A stretch of 11,037 nucleotides of DNA from Thermomicrobiales bacterium (GCA_025928535.1 JAICJJ010000041.1:1-11037), one strand, 5' to 3'. Numbered from the stretch's first letter, positions 1 to 7,793 are shown. Notes: generated by a model from the letters alone, not told the origin. Numbers and translations are program-made.

Positions 1-434
1 GCCGCGATGCCGAGTTCGACCTGGTCGCCGGAGCCGGTGTTCGGCAATTTGATCGGCGCCGTTTCGCTGCCAGTCGCATCGCTCGTCGGCGCGCTCTCCT
101 GCGGCGCGAAGTCGCTCACGCCCTGGTCGGCGGCGCCTTGACCGGCCGCGCCCTGGTCGGCCGGCGCGTTCGCCGCGCCGCCGCCGTTGTCCGGGCTGGC
201 GCTGCTGTTGCGCTGCCCACGATTCGGGTTGCGCGTCTTGTCTTTTTGCGCCTTGCTGGCCTGGTTGACCGCCGGCCGCGTCGTCGTGTTCGACGCGCCG
301 GCCGCGCTGTTCGACTGCGAGACGCCGTCGTTCTGAATGATCAACGTGTTGCTCTGGGCGCCGGCACGCGCTGGCGCGCCAATTGCCGCGCCGATGAGCG
401 CCGCAATTGCGAGCGCTCCGATCGTCAATCGCAT
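1..434 (-). CDS. secreted low-complexity protein with LPNTG sorting-type motif (partial, runs off the left edge)
   Basis: The frame is open from an ATG at 434 down to base 1 with no stop, giving 144 residues and a missing C-terminus. GGAGGG lies a few bases upstream and supports the start. Residues 1-26 are a short basic start, a hydrophobic Ala/Ile/Leu stretch and an A-x-A-like end (ARAGA), which looks like a Sec signal peptide. Residues 27-125 are Asn, Gln, Ser, Gly and Ala rich and include a small imperfect repeat (ADQGAAGQGAADQG, about 92-105). Residues 130-134 read LPNTG, followed by a polar stretch and then LGIA, which may begin a membrane segment beyond the edge. LPxTG plus a hydrophobic tail is the sortase signal of monoderm cell-wall proteins. 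I see no enzymatic domain. Surface anchoring is inferred, because the tail that would confirm it is outside the window. The first gene on the opposite strand to the right (713) is divergent. Confidence 0.72.
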   Translation of the reverse strand, partial: MRLTIGALAIAALIGAAIGAPARAGAQSNTLIIQNDGVSQSNSAAGASNTTTRPAVNQASKAQKDKTRNPNRGQRNSSASPDNGGGAANAPADQGAAGQGAADQGVSDFAPQESAPTSDATGSETAPIKLPNTGSGDQVELGIA

Positions 435-712
435 GGTCCGTCCCTCCATCCCACTGCGCGCAATCGACTCAATCGATGGCGCCCTTCCCGAAGTTCGCCG
501 CCGCTCCTGGCGGCTTTGCCACAGATCATTTTGCGGCGCCGCGCCCCTGCCGTACAATCCTTGTCCGAATGTCACAAAATCAGTGCGCCGCTCGCTCATC
601 GGACGTTCGATTTGGGCAGTCATACGCGATCTTCCCGTCATGTATCTATACGCGCGAAGCGGCTCCCAGGTTTTGCGTCGTGACCGGACGACGCATCGGC
701 GAGGAGAACCCG

Positions 713-2149
713 ATGCCGGCGGCAAACGACCGGCACGACGCGATCGTGATCGGATCGGGGCCGAATGGGCTCGCGGCGGCGATTCGCCTCGCCCAGGCGG
801 GCCGCCGCGTCACGATCCATGAAGCGGCTGATCGGCCGGGCGGCGGGTTGCGATCGATCGAAGCGACGCTGCCCGGCTTCATCCACGACGTTTGCGCGGC
901 GGTCCACCCGCTCGCCGCCGCCTCGCCCTACTTCGGTCGCCTCCCACTCGCCGAGCATGGCTTGCGCTGGATCGAGCCGCCGCTTCCCCTGGCGCATCCG
1001 CTCGACGATGGGACCGCCGTCGCGCTCGACCGATCGATCGCCGCGACGGCCGCCGCCCTCGGCCCCGACGGCCCCGCCTATCGCCGGCTGATGGAACCGC
1101 TGGCCCGCGACGCGCCCCGTTTGCTGCCGGCGCTCCTCGCTCCGTTGCGGCCATGGTCGCTGACGCCCGCTACGGCCCGGTTCGCGGCGTCCGGCCTCCA
1201 ACCCGCCGCGTCCTTCGCGCGCCGCACATTCGCGACGACGCGGACGCGGGCGCTCTTCGCCGGACTGGCCGCGCATTCGGTTCTCCCGCTCGCGGCGCCG
1301 ACTTCAGCGGCATACGGGCTGTTGCTCGGCCTGCTGGGACACGTCGTCGGCTGGCCGATCGCGGCCGGCGGCTCCCAGACGATCGCCGACGCGCTGGCGT
1401 CACTGTTCACGGCGCTCGGCGGCGCGATCGGCCTCGAACGCCGAATCACGAACATCGCCGAATTGCCGCCGGATGGCATTCGGCTTTTCGATCTCGATCC
1501 ATCGCAGGTCGCCTCGATCGCGCAGGACGTCCTCCCGGCGGCGTTTCGCCGCCGCCTCGCGCGGCATCGATACGGCGCAGCGGCGTTCAAGATCGACTGG
1601 GCCTTGTCGACGCCCGTGCCCTGGACGGCAGCGGCCTGCCGCCGGGCCGGCACGCTGCATCTCGGCGGCACGCTCGACGAAATCGAAGCGAGCGAACGGG
1701 CCGTCAACGACGGCGCCTGCCCCGAGCGGCCGTTCGTGATCGTCGCCCAACCGAGCCTGTTCGACCCGACGCGCGCCCCCGCCGGCAAGCAGACGCTCTG
1801 GGCGTATTGCCATGTTCCGCTCGGCGCGGCGGTCGACATGACGGCGCGGATCGAAGACCAGATCGAACGCTTCGCGCCCGGGTTCCGCGATCGCATCCTC
1901 GACCGCCGCGTCTGGCCGCCGCTCGCGCTCGAACGATGGAACCCGAACGACGTCGCCGGCGCCATCGACGGCGGCGCGCGCGATTTGCCCGCCTTGCTCG
2001 CCGAAATCATGTCGCTCCGGTCGCCCTACGCCACGCCCGATCCGACGATCTTCATCTGCAGCGCATCGACGCCGCCGGGCGGCGGCGCGCATGGCATGTG
2101 CGGCTTCCACGCCGCCGAAACGGCGCTCCGGACCGCGAACCGGCGATAG
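713..2149 (+). CDS. FAD/NAD(P)-dependent oxidoreductase, phytoene desaturase/PYROXD2-like
   Basis: The protein has 478 residues. The frame is open further upstream, but the ATG at 713 is chosen because GAGGAG sits six bases before it and the Rossmann fold starts at once. Residues 11-19 (IVIGSGPNG) form the dinucleotide-binding GxGxxG loop, with E37 as the ribose-binding acid and R41-P-G-G-G45 as the second FAD contact, as in amine-oxidase/CrtI-type flavoproteins. Near the C-terminus the stretch STPPGGGAHGMCGFHAA closes the FAD site. This form is typical of bacterial PYROXD2-like proteins; true carotenoid desaturases usually have a different closing motif. The middle (from about GGSQTIADAL) follows the same family. 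The substrate cannot be read from sequence. No carotenoid or isoprenoid gene lies nearby, so a role in carotenoid synthesis is not supported. The 278-bp gap upstream is shared with the divergent secreted-protein gene and probably holds both promoters, but I could not fix clear -35/-10 pairs. Confidence 0.9.
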   Translation: MPAANDRHDAIVIGSGPNGLAAAIRLAQAGRRVTIHEAADRPGGGLRSIEATLPGFIHDVCAAVHPLAAASPYFGRLPLAEHGLRWIEPPLPLAHPLDDGTAVALDRSIAATAAALGPDGPAYRRLMEPLARDAPRLLPALLAPLRPWSLTPATARFAASGLQPAASFARRTFATTRTRALFAGLAAHSVLPLAAPTSAAYGLLLGLLGHVVGWPIAAGGSQTIADALASLFTALGGAIGLERRITNIAELPPDGIRLFDLDPSQVASIAQDVLPAAFRRRLARHRYGAAAFKIDWALSTPVPWTAAACRRAGTLHLGGTLDEIEASERAVNDGACPERPFVIVAQPSLFDPTRAPAGKQTLWAYCHVPLGAAVDMTARIEDQIERFAPGFRDRILDRRVWPPLALERWNPNDVAGAIDGGARDLPALLAEIMSLRSPYATPDPTIFICSASTPPGGGAHGMCGFHAAETALRTANRR

Positions 2150-2316
2150 CCCTGGCCAGCGATTCGCCCGCATGAGCGCCGCGCCCGTGCGAGTTGAAAG
2201 GAACGGGACGCCAGGGCCATGCGTTTCAATCGTGCCGACGGGCAGACGTGTAGAATCGACATGAGGAGCCGCCCGCGTTCCCCGCACGGGCGCGCCGGGA
2301 AGGGAAGGCGCGGACG

Positions 2317-3045
2317 ATGACGCCATCCGAACGAGACGAGACGACGTCGCACGATCCGCCGGCCGGCGGCTGGGCGGCGCTCAAACGGGCGCGCGGGTTG
2401 ATCGCCGCGGCGGCCGGCATGGCCGCGACGGCGTTCGCCGCCAGCGTCGCCGCGCGTCGCCCCGACGCCGCATCCAATGCGAACGGCGGTTCCCAGAAGG
2501 GGCAAGGCGGCCAGCACAAGCGCCAGTCGCAAGATCGCCACGATCGGCATGACCGCCACCAACGCAACCACCACCACGGCGGCCACCACGCCAACAACGA
2601 CGGTCACCAAATTGACGCGGCCCAATCGTCGACCCCGACGCCGACCCCGAGCGGCGGCGGCGGCGGTGGAGGCGGCGGCGGTGGCGGCGGGAGCGGCCAC
2701 AGCAGCGGCGCCGGCGGCCTCGCCGGCCGACTGGAGAACAGCCCGCTGGTCACCAAGGCGCGCCGCATGGCGCCGAATCACGCCGGCCACCACAACGCGA
2801 CCGGCACGGTGACGGTCGACACCAGCGGCGGTCCCGGCACGCTCCACGCGAGCACCAGCAACGTGACCGTCGACATGGGACCGAAAGGGACCACGATCCA
2901 GACAGGCAACATCACCTTCACCGGTCCGCCGCCGCCGACGATGATTCCGATGCCGGGGGGGGTGCCGAGCGGCACGGGCCACGCCACCAGGACGCCGGGC
3001 GCCGGCCATGCAGCCGGCGGCGCCACGCACACCCCGGTCAGTTAG
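2317..3045 (+). CDS. His/Gly-rich secreted or membrane-anchored protein of unknown function
   Basis: The protein has 242 residues and is not recognised. The start is supported by a purine-rich GGGAAGGGAAGG just upstream. A polar N-terminus of about 27 residues precedes one hydrophobic Ala-rich segment (about 28-46), which could be a late signal peptide or single membrane anchor. Next comes a charged His/Asn/Gln-rich stretch (about 64-98) with DRHDRHDRH and HHHGGHH, ten His in all. A TPTPTP linker and 13 consecutive Gly (113-125) follow. Residues about 162-203 have alternating Thr/Val beta-strand-like composition (TGTVTVDTS, SNVTVDMG, TGNITFTG). The tail is Pro/Gly/Thr/His rich. There are no cysteines, unlike the small secreted proteins nearby. 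The His cluster could bind metal ions, but that is only a composition argument. Codon use looks like the neighbours. A strong hairpin lies about 25 bases after the stop. Confidence 0.68.
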   Translation: MTPSERDETTSHDPPAGGWAALKRARGLIAAAAGMAATAFAASVAARRPDAASNANGGSQKGQGGQHKRQSQDRHDRHDRHQRNHHHGGHHANNDGHQIDAAQSSTPTPTPSGGGGGGGGGGGGGSGHSSGAGGLAGRLENSPLVTKARRMAPNHAGHHNATGTVTVDTSGGPGTLHASTSNVTVDMGPKGTTIQTGNITFTGPPPPTMIPMPGGVPSGTGHATRTPGAGHAAGGATHTPVS

Positions 3046-3068
3046 CGCACCCTCACAATGAGAATCCC

Positions 3069-3093
3069 GGGCGCCGACAGCTCGTCGGCGCTC
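3069..3093 (+). terminator. GC-rich hairpin after the His/Gly-rich gene
   Basis: GCGCCGAC (3071-3078) pairs perfectly with GTCGGCGC (3084-3091) around a five-base loop. The stem extends by a G-T and a G-C pair to 3069/3093. It starts 24 bases after the stop codon at 3045, where a terminator is expected. There is no T run after it, so this may be a factor-dependent or weak intrinsic terminator. Confidence 0.5.
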
Positions 3094-3150
3094 GCCGTTG
3101 TGACGCCCGAACATCGCCGAACCGCTCCGCCGCGCTCCTGCCGGGTGTGC

Positions 3151-3196
3151 CACGGCGCACGCCGTGCCGGCGCCGTCGGATCGCGCGCGACGGCGC
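3151..3196. other. two adjacent perfect hairpins in the 3046-3260 intergenic gap
   Basis: CACGGC-gcac-GCCGTG (3151-3166) is a six-base-pair stem with a four-base loop. It is followed directly by GCGCCGTCG (3170-3178) pairing perfectly with CGACGGCGC (3188-3196) across nine bases. With the hairpin at 3069-3093 this makes three stems in about 130 bp. They may end transcription from the left or form a leader for the downstream small ORFs. GC-rich DNA makes short stems by chance, but a nine-pair perfect stem is less usual. I see no other gene in 3046-3260. Confidence 0.35.
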
Positions 3197-3260
3197 ACCG
3201 GGCCGCATCATCGTCGCAGGGTTCGATTGGCGGACCACCGGGAACCACGGGGGGGAAGGC

Positions 3261-3605
3261 ATGAACGGCGACGCAATCGCGCACCTGTCGCGCACGTTTG
3301 GCGCAATCGCCGCCGGCCGCGAGTGCCGCCGCCTGCTCCAATCCGAGGCGATCCGGCGGCAGAGCGAAACGGTGACCTTTCGCGACGCGGGGATCGACGT
3401 CGATGCGTGGCCGCAACCGGACGGTTCCATGAACAATATGGCTGGACATGCCTGTCTTGCCGCGCTCGCCGATCGTCAGGAGGCCGTTTTCGATCGATCC
3501 GCCGAATCGCTACACTGCGAATCGAACATGCCGGTTGCTCGCCCGCATCGCTCGCCGGTCGCGCCTGGAGGTGACTCATGGACGCTGAACAATTCGATCG
3601 ACTGA
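3261..3605 (+). CDS. doubtful small ORF; start resembles a degraded Cys-rich-family leader
   Basis: The frame encodes 114 residues. An ATG at 3261 is preceded by a strong GGGGGGAAGG, which argues that it is or was translated. The first 26 residues (M-N-G-D..., L-S-R-T-F at 9-13, R-R-L-L near 23-26) follow the layout of the leaders of the two Cys-rich proteins in this window (M-D-x-x-x-F-D-x-L, then R-R and a hydrophobic run). The hydrophobic core and the cysteine array are missing: only three Cys occur, and other frames downstream show none of the expected CC pairs. The 3' end overlaps the next gene by 28 bp and contains its ribosome binding site, so the last part is unlikely to be conserved protein. 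It is either a remnant of a third family copy or an unrelated small protein. Confidence 0.3.
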   Translation: MNGDAIAHLSRTFGAIAAGRECRRLLQSEAIRRQSETVTFRDAGIDVDAWPQPDGSMNNMAGHACLAALADRQEAVFDRSAESLHCESNMPVARPHRSPVAPGGDSWTLNNSID

Positions 3606-4048
3606 CCCGCCGGCTGACGCTGCCCAGAACCTCGCGCCGTCTGGCGCTGCTCGCGCCGCTCGCCGTCGTCGGCGCCGATCTCGCGGGATCCAATGGCGCA
3701 GACGCTCGTACGCGGTGCAAAAAGAACAAGCGCTGCGGCAAGGATTGTTGCGGTCAGGGATCATGTCTGGTGAAGAAAATTGATCCCAATAGCGGCGCCA
3801 TCGTCTCGATCGGCTGCTGTCCGAAGGCGAATTTGTGCCAGGCTCCCCAAGGAGACCCGAACGGCAATCAGTGCTGCTACTCGGATGAAAAATGCAATCC
3901 GGCCGGCGAAAACAACGGAGATAACAACGGCAACGGCCTGTGCTGCCGTACATGCAACGGGCATTGCTGCTCATCCGCCGACCATTGCGTGAACGATCAA
4001 TGTGTGCCGATTGGCACTGCCCGACTGCCCCGCCGACGTCCGGCGTAG
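3578..4048 (+). CDS. secreted cysteine-rich protein (18 Cys), unknown function
   Basis: The protein has 156 residues. GGAGGTGA lies just before the ATG. The N-terminus M-D-A-E-Q-F-D-R-L-T-R leads to T-S-R-R-L-A-L-L (about 18-25) and a hydrophobic stretch ending near A-D-A (41-43), which suggests a Tat-like or Sec export signal with an SRR motif. The mature part has 18 cysteines, including CC pairs at about 57-58, 80-81, 99-100, 122-123 and 130-131. They sit in short loops (C-x5-C-x3-CC-x4-C at the start), a spacing reminiscent of disulfide-knotted mini-domains. An Asn/Gly/Asp-rich linker (about 108-120, ENNGDNNGNG) separates the last module. There are no catalytic motifs. I recall similar leader plus Cys-rich proteins as numerous, uncharacterised families in Thermomicrobiales-like genomes. 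It converges on the cyclase gene, with 16 bp between the two stop codons. The Arg/Pro-rich tail after the last Cys may be a non-conserved extension. Confidence 0.8.
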   Translation: MDAEQFDRLTRRLTLPRTSRRLALLAPLAVVGADLAGSNGADARTRCKKNKRCGKDCCGQGSCLVKKIDPNSGAIVSIGCCPKANLCQAPQGDPNGNQCCYSDEKCNPAGENNGDNNGNGLCCRTCNGHCCSSADHCVNDQCVPIGTARLPRRRPA

Positions 4049-4064
4049 GTTCGATCGACGCGGA

Positions 4065-7037
4065 TCATGAGCCGACATCGGCGCCGCCGGCCGTCGGCGT
4101 CGCCCCGACCGCAGAGTGGTTTGATGCGGCGCCCGCATTGACCAATTCGGGAACGCTCGTCGCTGCGATCGCGCGAGCCTTGCGGATCGTCGTATCAAGC
4201 GAGCGCCCGGCGCCTTCGTCCCAGAGCGCGTCAAATCTCTCCTTGGGAAGCGCCGCACGCAAATGGCCGATATCCCGTTCGTAGGCGGCGCGATGCACGG
4301 CTGGCAGCGGAAGGTCGGTTTCCTCCCGGAGCGTGGCCGCCGACGCCATGATCATGGTCGCCGACATCGGGTCGCTGGCGATCTGCGCGCCGGCGAGACC
4401 CTCCAGGCATTCGGCCAGCCGCGCCTGATCGCCGATCTCGCGGCAAATCGCGATGCCGTCGGCATAAAAGCGAATGGCGGCCGCGTCGTCGCCGTCGTCC
4501 CGGGCCAGTTGGCCCAGATGCGAGAGCGCGAAGGCGACGCCCTGCCGGTCGCCCAGATCGTCTGAGGCGGCAAGGCAGGCGCGGTAGAGCGAGCGGGCCC
4601 GATCGCGCTGGTTCAACCGCTGCAGCGCCTCGCCCAGGTTGCCGAGCGTCAGCGCCTCGCCTTGCGCGTCGCCGAGCCGGCGCCAAAGCGGCAGGCTCCG
4701 TTCGTAGCGCATGGCCGCCTGGGCGTGGTCATCCTGAAAAAACGCCAGCGCGCCGAGGCTCGTCAATCCCGCCGCGATGCCGCGCAGATCGCCCTGCGCT
4801 TCGGCCATCGCCAGCGTTTCACTCAGCAGCGCCTCGGCCGCTGCGTAATCGCCTTCCGCCAGCGCGACGTCGCCCAGACTGGCCAGCGCCGATGCGATGC
4901 CCGCGTCGTAGCCGGCATCGCGATAGAGCGTCAACGCGGCGTCGAACCAGCCGCGCGCCGCCGCGAAATCGCCCCGATCGTGCAACGCGATCAGCCCGAG
5001 ATTTTCGAGCGCGCGCGCCGCGCCGAGCCGATCGCCGATCGCCCGCCACAGATCGAGCGCCGCGCGATGCGACGTTTCGGCCTGGTCGATGTCGCCTTGC
5101 GCTTCGGCGAGCACGCCCAGGCCGTCGAGCGCGCGAGCGCGCAAGGCCGCCAGTCCTGGTTTGCCCGCCGGCGCTCCGGCCAGCGCCTCGTCCAGCCGCT
5201 CCCGGCCCTCGCGCAAATGACCGCGCACCCACCAGAACCGCCAGAGCAGCCCGGCGAGCCGCAGGCGTTCTTCCGTCCGACCCAACCATTCGAGGTTGTC
5301 GAGCGCGGCGCGGAAATTGTCGTGGTCCGCTTCCAACCGGTCGAGCCAATCGGCTTGCGCCGCTCCCGCCATTCCCGCCTCCGCCTTCGCGGCAAGGTCG
5401 AGCAGCCAGTCGGCATGGCGCGCGGCGATCCGGTCGAGCTCGCCCGATGCGTCGAGCCGCTCAGCCGCGTATTCCCGAATCGTTTCCAGCATGCCGACCC
5501 GGGTCGCGCCGTCGATATCTTCGTCGAGGCGGACGAGGCTTTGCTCCGCCAGGCGCTCAAGCGCCAGGAGCGGATCGTCGTCCAACTCCTCTCCACAGAC
5601 ACGTTCCACCGCTTCGATGGTCGCGCCGCCCGCGAAGACCGACAGGCGCGCGAACAGGGAGCGACTCGGCGCGTCGAGCAGGTCGTGGCTCCAGTCGATC
5701 GTCGCCCGCAAGGCGCGGTGACGATCTGGCGCGTCACGGCCGCCCCCGACGAGAAACGCCAGACGCCGGTCGAGCCGGTCGAGGATTTGCGACGGCGTCA
5801 GCATGCGGACGCGGGCAGCGGCGAGTTCGATCGCCAGCGGCAACCCGTCGAGCCGGCGGCAGATGCGGACGACGGCGTCGGCATTGGCGTCGGTCAGCGC
5901 GAAATTCGGTCGCACCGCTCGCGCTCGATCGACGAAGAGCGCCACCGCCGGAAATGCGGCGGCTTCGGCGATGAGATCGACCGACGCCGCGCCCCATGGC
6001 AAGACCGGCGTCGTCAACGGCGGCGCCTGAAACTCCGCCTCGCCGCGAATGCGCAACGGAGCACGGCTGGTGGCGACGATCTGCAGACCGGGACAATCGC
6101 GAAGCAGCGCGGCGATCTCGGACGCCGCGTCGACCACCTGCTCCATATTGTCGAGGATCAGGACCGGCACGCGATCTTCGAAGCGATCCGCCAGCGCCGC
6201 CAGCGGCGACTGGCCAGCCGCTTCGCGCAGTCCGAGCGCCGCGGCGATGGTCGGCAGCACGAGCGACGGCTCGGTCACCGCCGCCAGCGGAACCCACCAG
6301 ACGCCGTCGTTGCGACGCTCGGCCAGCCATTCCGCGAGCGCCAGGGCGAGCCGCGTCTTGCCGATCCCGCCGGGACCGAGAATCGTCACCAGCCGCGTGT
6401 CGGGATGGTCCACCATCGTTGCCAATGTGGCCAGCGCGTCATCGCGGCCGAAGAGCCGCGTCGCGGGCGACGGCAAGTTGTGCCGCTGCCGCTCCAACCC
6501 GCGCAACGGTCCGAATTCGTCCGGCAGTCCCTCGGCGACGGCCTGAAACACCGGCTGCGGCGCCAGATCCCGAAACCGGCGCTCCCCGAGATCGCGCAAG
6601 GCGAATTCCGCCGGCAATCGCATCGCGATCGCCTGACTGAGCAGCAATTGCCCGCCGTGCGCCGAGGCCAACAACCGGCCGAGACGATTGAGGCCCGGCG
6701 TTCGGTAATCGCCGTCCGCCTCCGGTTCGACTTCGCAACAATGGAGCGCCATCCGCACCCGCGGCGGCGGGTCGATCGGCCACGGCTCGTCCACGAGCCG
6801 CCGTTGCGCGAGGATGGCGGCCGCCACTGCCCCGGCCGGCGCCGGAAACGCGATCTGGAACGCATCGCCGACGACCTTGTAGACGACTCCGCCATGCGCC
6901 GCCGAGGCCGCGCGCAGGATGGCGTCATGTCGTTGGTAAACCGCCGGCATCGCGTCGGGAAAGCGTTCCCAGAGGCGGGTGCTGCCTTCGAGATCGGTGA
7001 AGAGAAACGCGACGAGGCCGGCCGGTCGTTCGTTCAT
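4065..7037 (-). CDS. class III adenylate/guanylate cyclase-like domain, NB-ARC-type NTPase and TPR regulator
   Basis: The protein has 990 residues. Residues 8-165 are a class III cyclase homology domain. The two metal-binding acids are D15 (FTDLEGST) and D58 (KVVGDAF). K54 and D110 are where the ATP-specifying Lys/Asp pair sits, and N117-x3-R121 gives the transition-state residues. The usual G-D-G is G-D-A here. Residues about 195-470 are a STAND-type ATPase: FGRDD, Walker A GPGGIGKT (221-228), Walker B VLILDN (292-297), VATSR (321-325), GLPL (398-401) and the HRALRATIDWSHDLL block (440-454). Residues about 635-885 form six TPR units of 40 residues, followed by the usual helical tail of this family (890-955). 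No helix-turn-helix is present, so output is probably nucleotide synthesis or protein contact rather than DNA binding. It is cytoplasmic, with no signal or membrane segment. It starts 42 bp after the Crp-family gene on the same strand, probably as one transcript. The ligand sensed by the TPR part is unknown. Confidence 0.92.
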   Translation of the reverse strand: MNERPAGLVAFLFTDLEGSTRLWERFPDAMPAVYQRHDAILRAASAAHGGVVYKVVGDAFQIAFPAPAGAVAAAILAQRRLVDEPWPIDPPPRVRMALHCCEVEPEADGDYRTPGLNRLGRLLASAHGGQLLLSQAIAMRLPAEFALRDLGERRFRDLAPQPVFQAVAEGLPDEFGPLRGLERQRHNLPSPATRLFGRDDALATLATMVDHPDTRLVTILGPGGIGKTRLALALAEWLAERRNDGVWWVPLAAVTEPSLVLPTIAAALGLREAAGQSPLAALADRFEDRVPVLILDNMEQVVDAASEIAALLRDCPGLQIVATSRAPLRIRGEAEFQAPPLTTPVLPWGAASVDLIAEAAAFPAVALFVDRARAVRPNFALTDANADAVVRICRRLDGLPLAIELAAARVRMLTPSQILDRLDRRLAFLVGGGRDAPDRHRALRATIDWSHDLLDAPSRSLFARLSVFAGGATIEAVERVCGEELDDDPLLALERLAEQSLVRLDEDIDGATRVGMLETIREYAAERLDASGELDRIAARHADWLLDLAAKAEAGMAGAAQADWLDRLEADHDNFRAALDNLEWLGRTEERLRLAGLLWRFWWVRGHLREGRERLDEALAGAPAGKPGLAALRARALDGLGVLAEAQGDIDQAETSHRAALDLWRAIGDRLGAARALENLGLIALHDRGDFAAARGWFDAALTLYRDAGYDAGIASALASLGDVALAEGDYAAAEALLSETLAMAEAQGDLRGIAAGLTSLGALAFFQDDHAQAAMRYERSLPLWRRLGDAQGEALTLGNLGEALQRLNQRDRARSLYRACLAASDDLGDRQGVAFALSHLGQLARDDGDDAAAIRFYADGIAICREIGDQARLAECLEGLAGAQIASDPMSATMIMASAATLREETDLPLPAVHRAAYERDIGHLRAALPKERFDALWDEGAGRSLDTTIRKARAIAATSVPELVNAGAASNHSAVGATPTAGGADVGS

Positions 7038-7079
7038 CTCGATCGCCCCGAGGCGAGACGCCGTCGCGAGCGGCCGCTG

Positions 7080-7793
7080 CTAGAACGCGGTCGCATCTTC
7101 CGTGTAAGGCCGCAACGCCGCCGCATCGTGCAACTCGATCGTCTGCCCCCGCACGGTCAGGATGCCGAGCGTTTCGAACCGTTTGAGCGCCCGGTTCAAG
7201 GTCGACCGCGTGGCTCCCAATTCGAGCGCCAACTCGCCTTGGCTGCGACCGATATCGATTTCACTCGCGCGCGGCGACGACCCGTCGGCGTCCGCCGCGC
7301 GCGCCAGCAGCCAGGCGGCGAGCCGACCCGGCACGTCGAGGCCGACCGTGGCGACATGGCGGCTGTTGCCAGCGCGGACCATGGCCGCGAGCGTCCGCAA
7401 GACACCTTCGACGACCGTCGGTTCCCGCCGCAACAGGGCCAAAAACTGGCTGCGCGGCAACAACCGGACGACAACCGGCCGTTGGGCGATGACAGCCGCA
7501 CTCCGCGGCGCGCCGTCGAGGAGCGCGAGTTCGCCGACGGCCGCCGGCGCGTCTTGAACCGCCAGCACCACCTCCGCGCCGACGGCGGTGAACCGGCTGA
7601 TTCGCACTTGCCCTTCTTCCAGCACCAGCAGCGCGTCGCCCGGATCGCCTTCGTTCCACAGAACCTGACCGGCGGGATAGCGGCGCACTCGCGATTCCCG
7701 CGCCAGTTCGTCGAGTATCGGCGTGGGCAATCCGGCGAAGAGCGGCACGTCGCCCAGGCGATGAGTCGTGGACGACGAGGCGGATACGGTCAT
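7080..7793 (-). CDS. Crp/Fnr-family transcriptional regulator
   Basis: The protein has 237 residues, normal for the family. GGAGGG lies five bases before the ATG. Residues about 14-125 form a cyclic-nucleotide-binding beta barrel (PLFAGLP, GDALLVLEEGQVRIS). The phosphate-binding cassette is G87-E-L-A-L-L-D-G-A-P-R97-S98. It keeps the Glu and the Arg-Ser pair that hold cyclic nucleotide phosphate and ribose in E. coli Crp. A dimerisation helix (about 128-148) leads to a winged helix-turn-helix (recognition region about 184-207, SQGELALELGATRSTLNRAL). There is no Cys cluster, so it is not an oxygen-sensing FNR type. The downstream co-oriented gene encodes a cyclase-like protein, which suggests cAMP or cGMP as ligand. 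No convincing operator was found in front of it: TGTAC...TCACG near 7856-7870 has the wrong spacing for a Crp box. The 147 bp between its start and the palindrome half at 7941 probably holds its promoter. Confidence 0.93.
   Translation of the reverse strand: MTVSASSSTTHRLGDVPLFAGLPTPILDELARESRVRRYPAGQVLWNEGDPGDALLVLEEGQVRISRFTAVGAEVVLAVQDAPAAVGELALLDGAPRSAAVIAQRPVVVRLLPRSQFLALLRREPTVVEGVLRTLAAMVRAGNSRHVATVGLDVPGRLAAWLLARAADADGSSPRASEIDIGRSQGELALELGATRSTLNRALKRFETLGILTVRGQTIELHDAAALRPYTEDATAF

Noticed and set aside
407..712. N-terminal extension of the oxidoreductase upstream of 713
   Set aside because: The extra 102 codons overlap the start of the divergent secreted-protein gene, carry no motif, and the internal ATG has a strong ribosome binding site right before the Rossmann fold.
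435..712. Promoters in the divergent gap (TTGTGA on the minus strand near 575, TATCTA on the plus strand near 643)
   Set aside because: No partner hexamer at a usable spacing was found for either, so a specific promoter call would be a guess.
2146..2220. Inverted repeat ATAGCCCTGGC with GCCAGGGCCAT at the end of the oxidoreductase gene
   Set aside because: Ten of eleven positions pair, but the loop is 53 bases, the stem overlaps the stop codon and there is no T run, so a terminator is not convincing.
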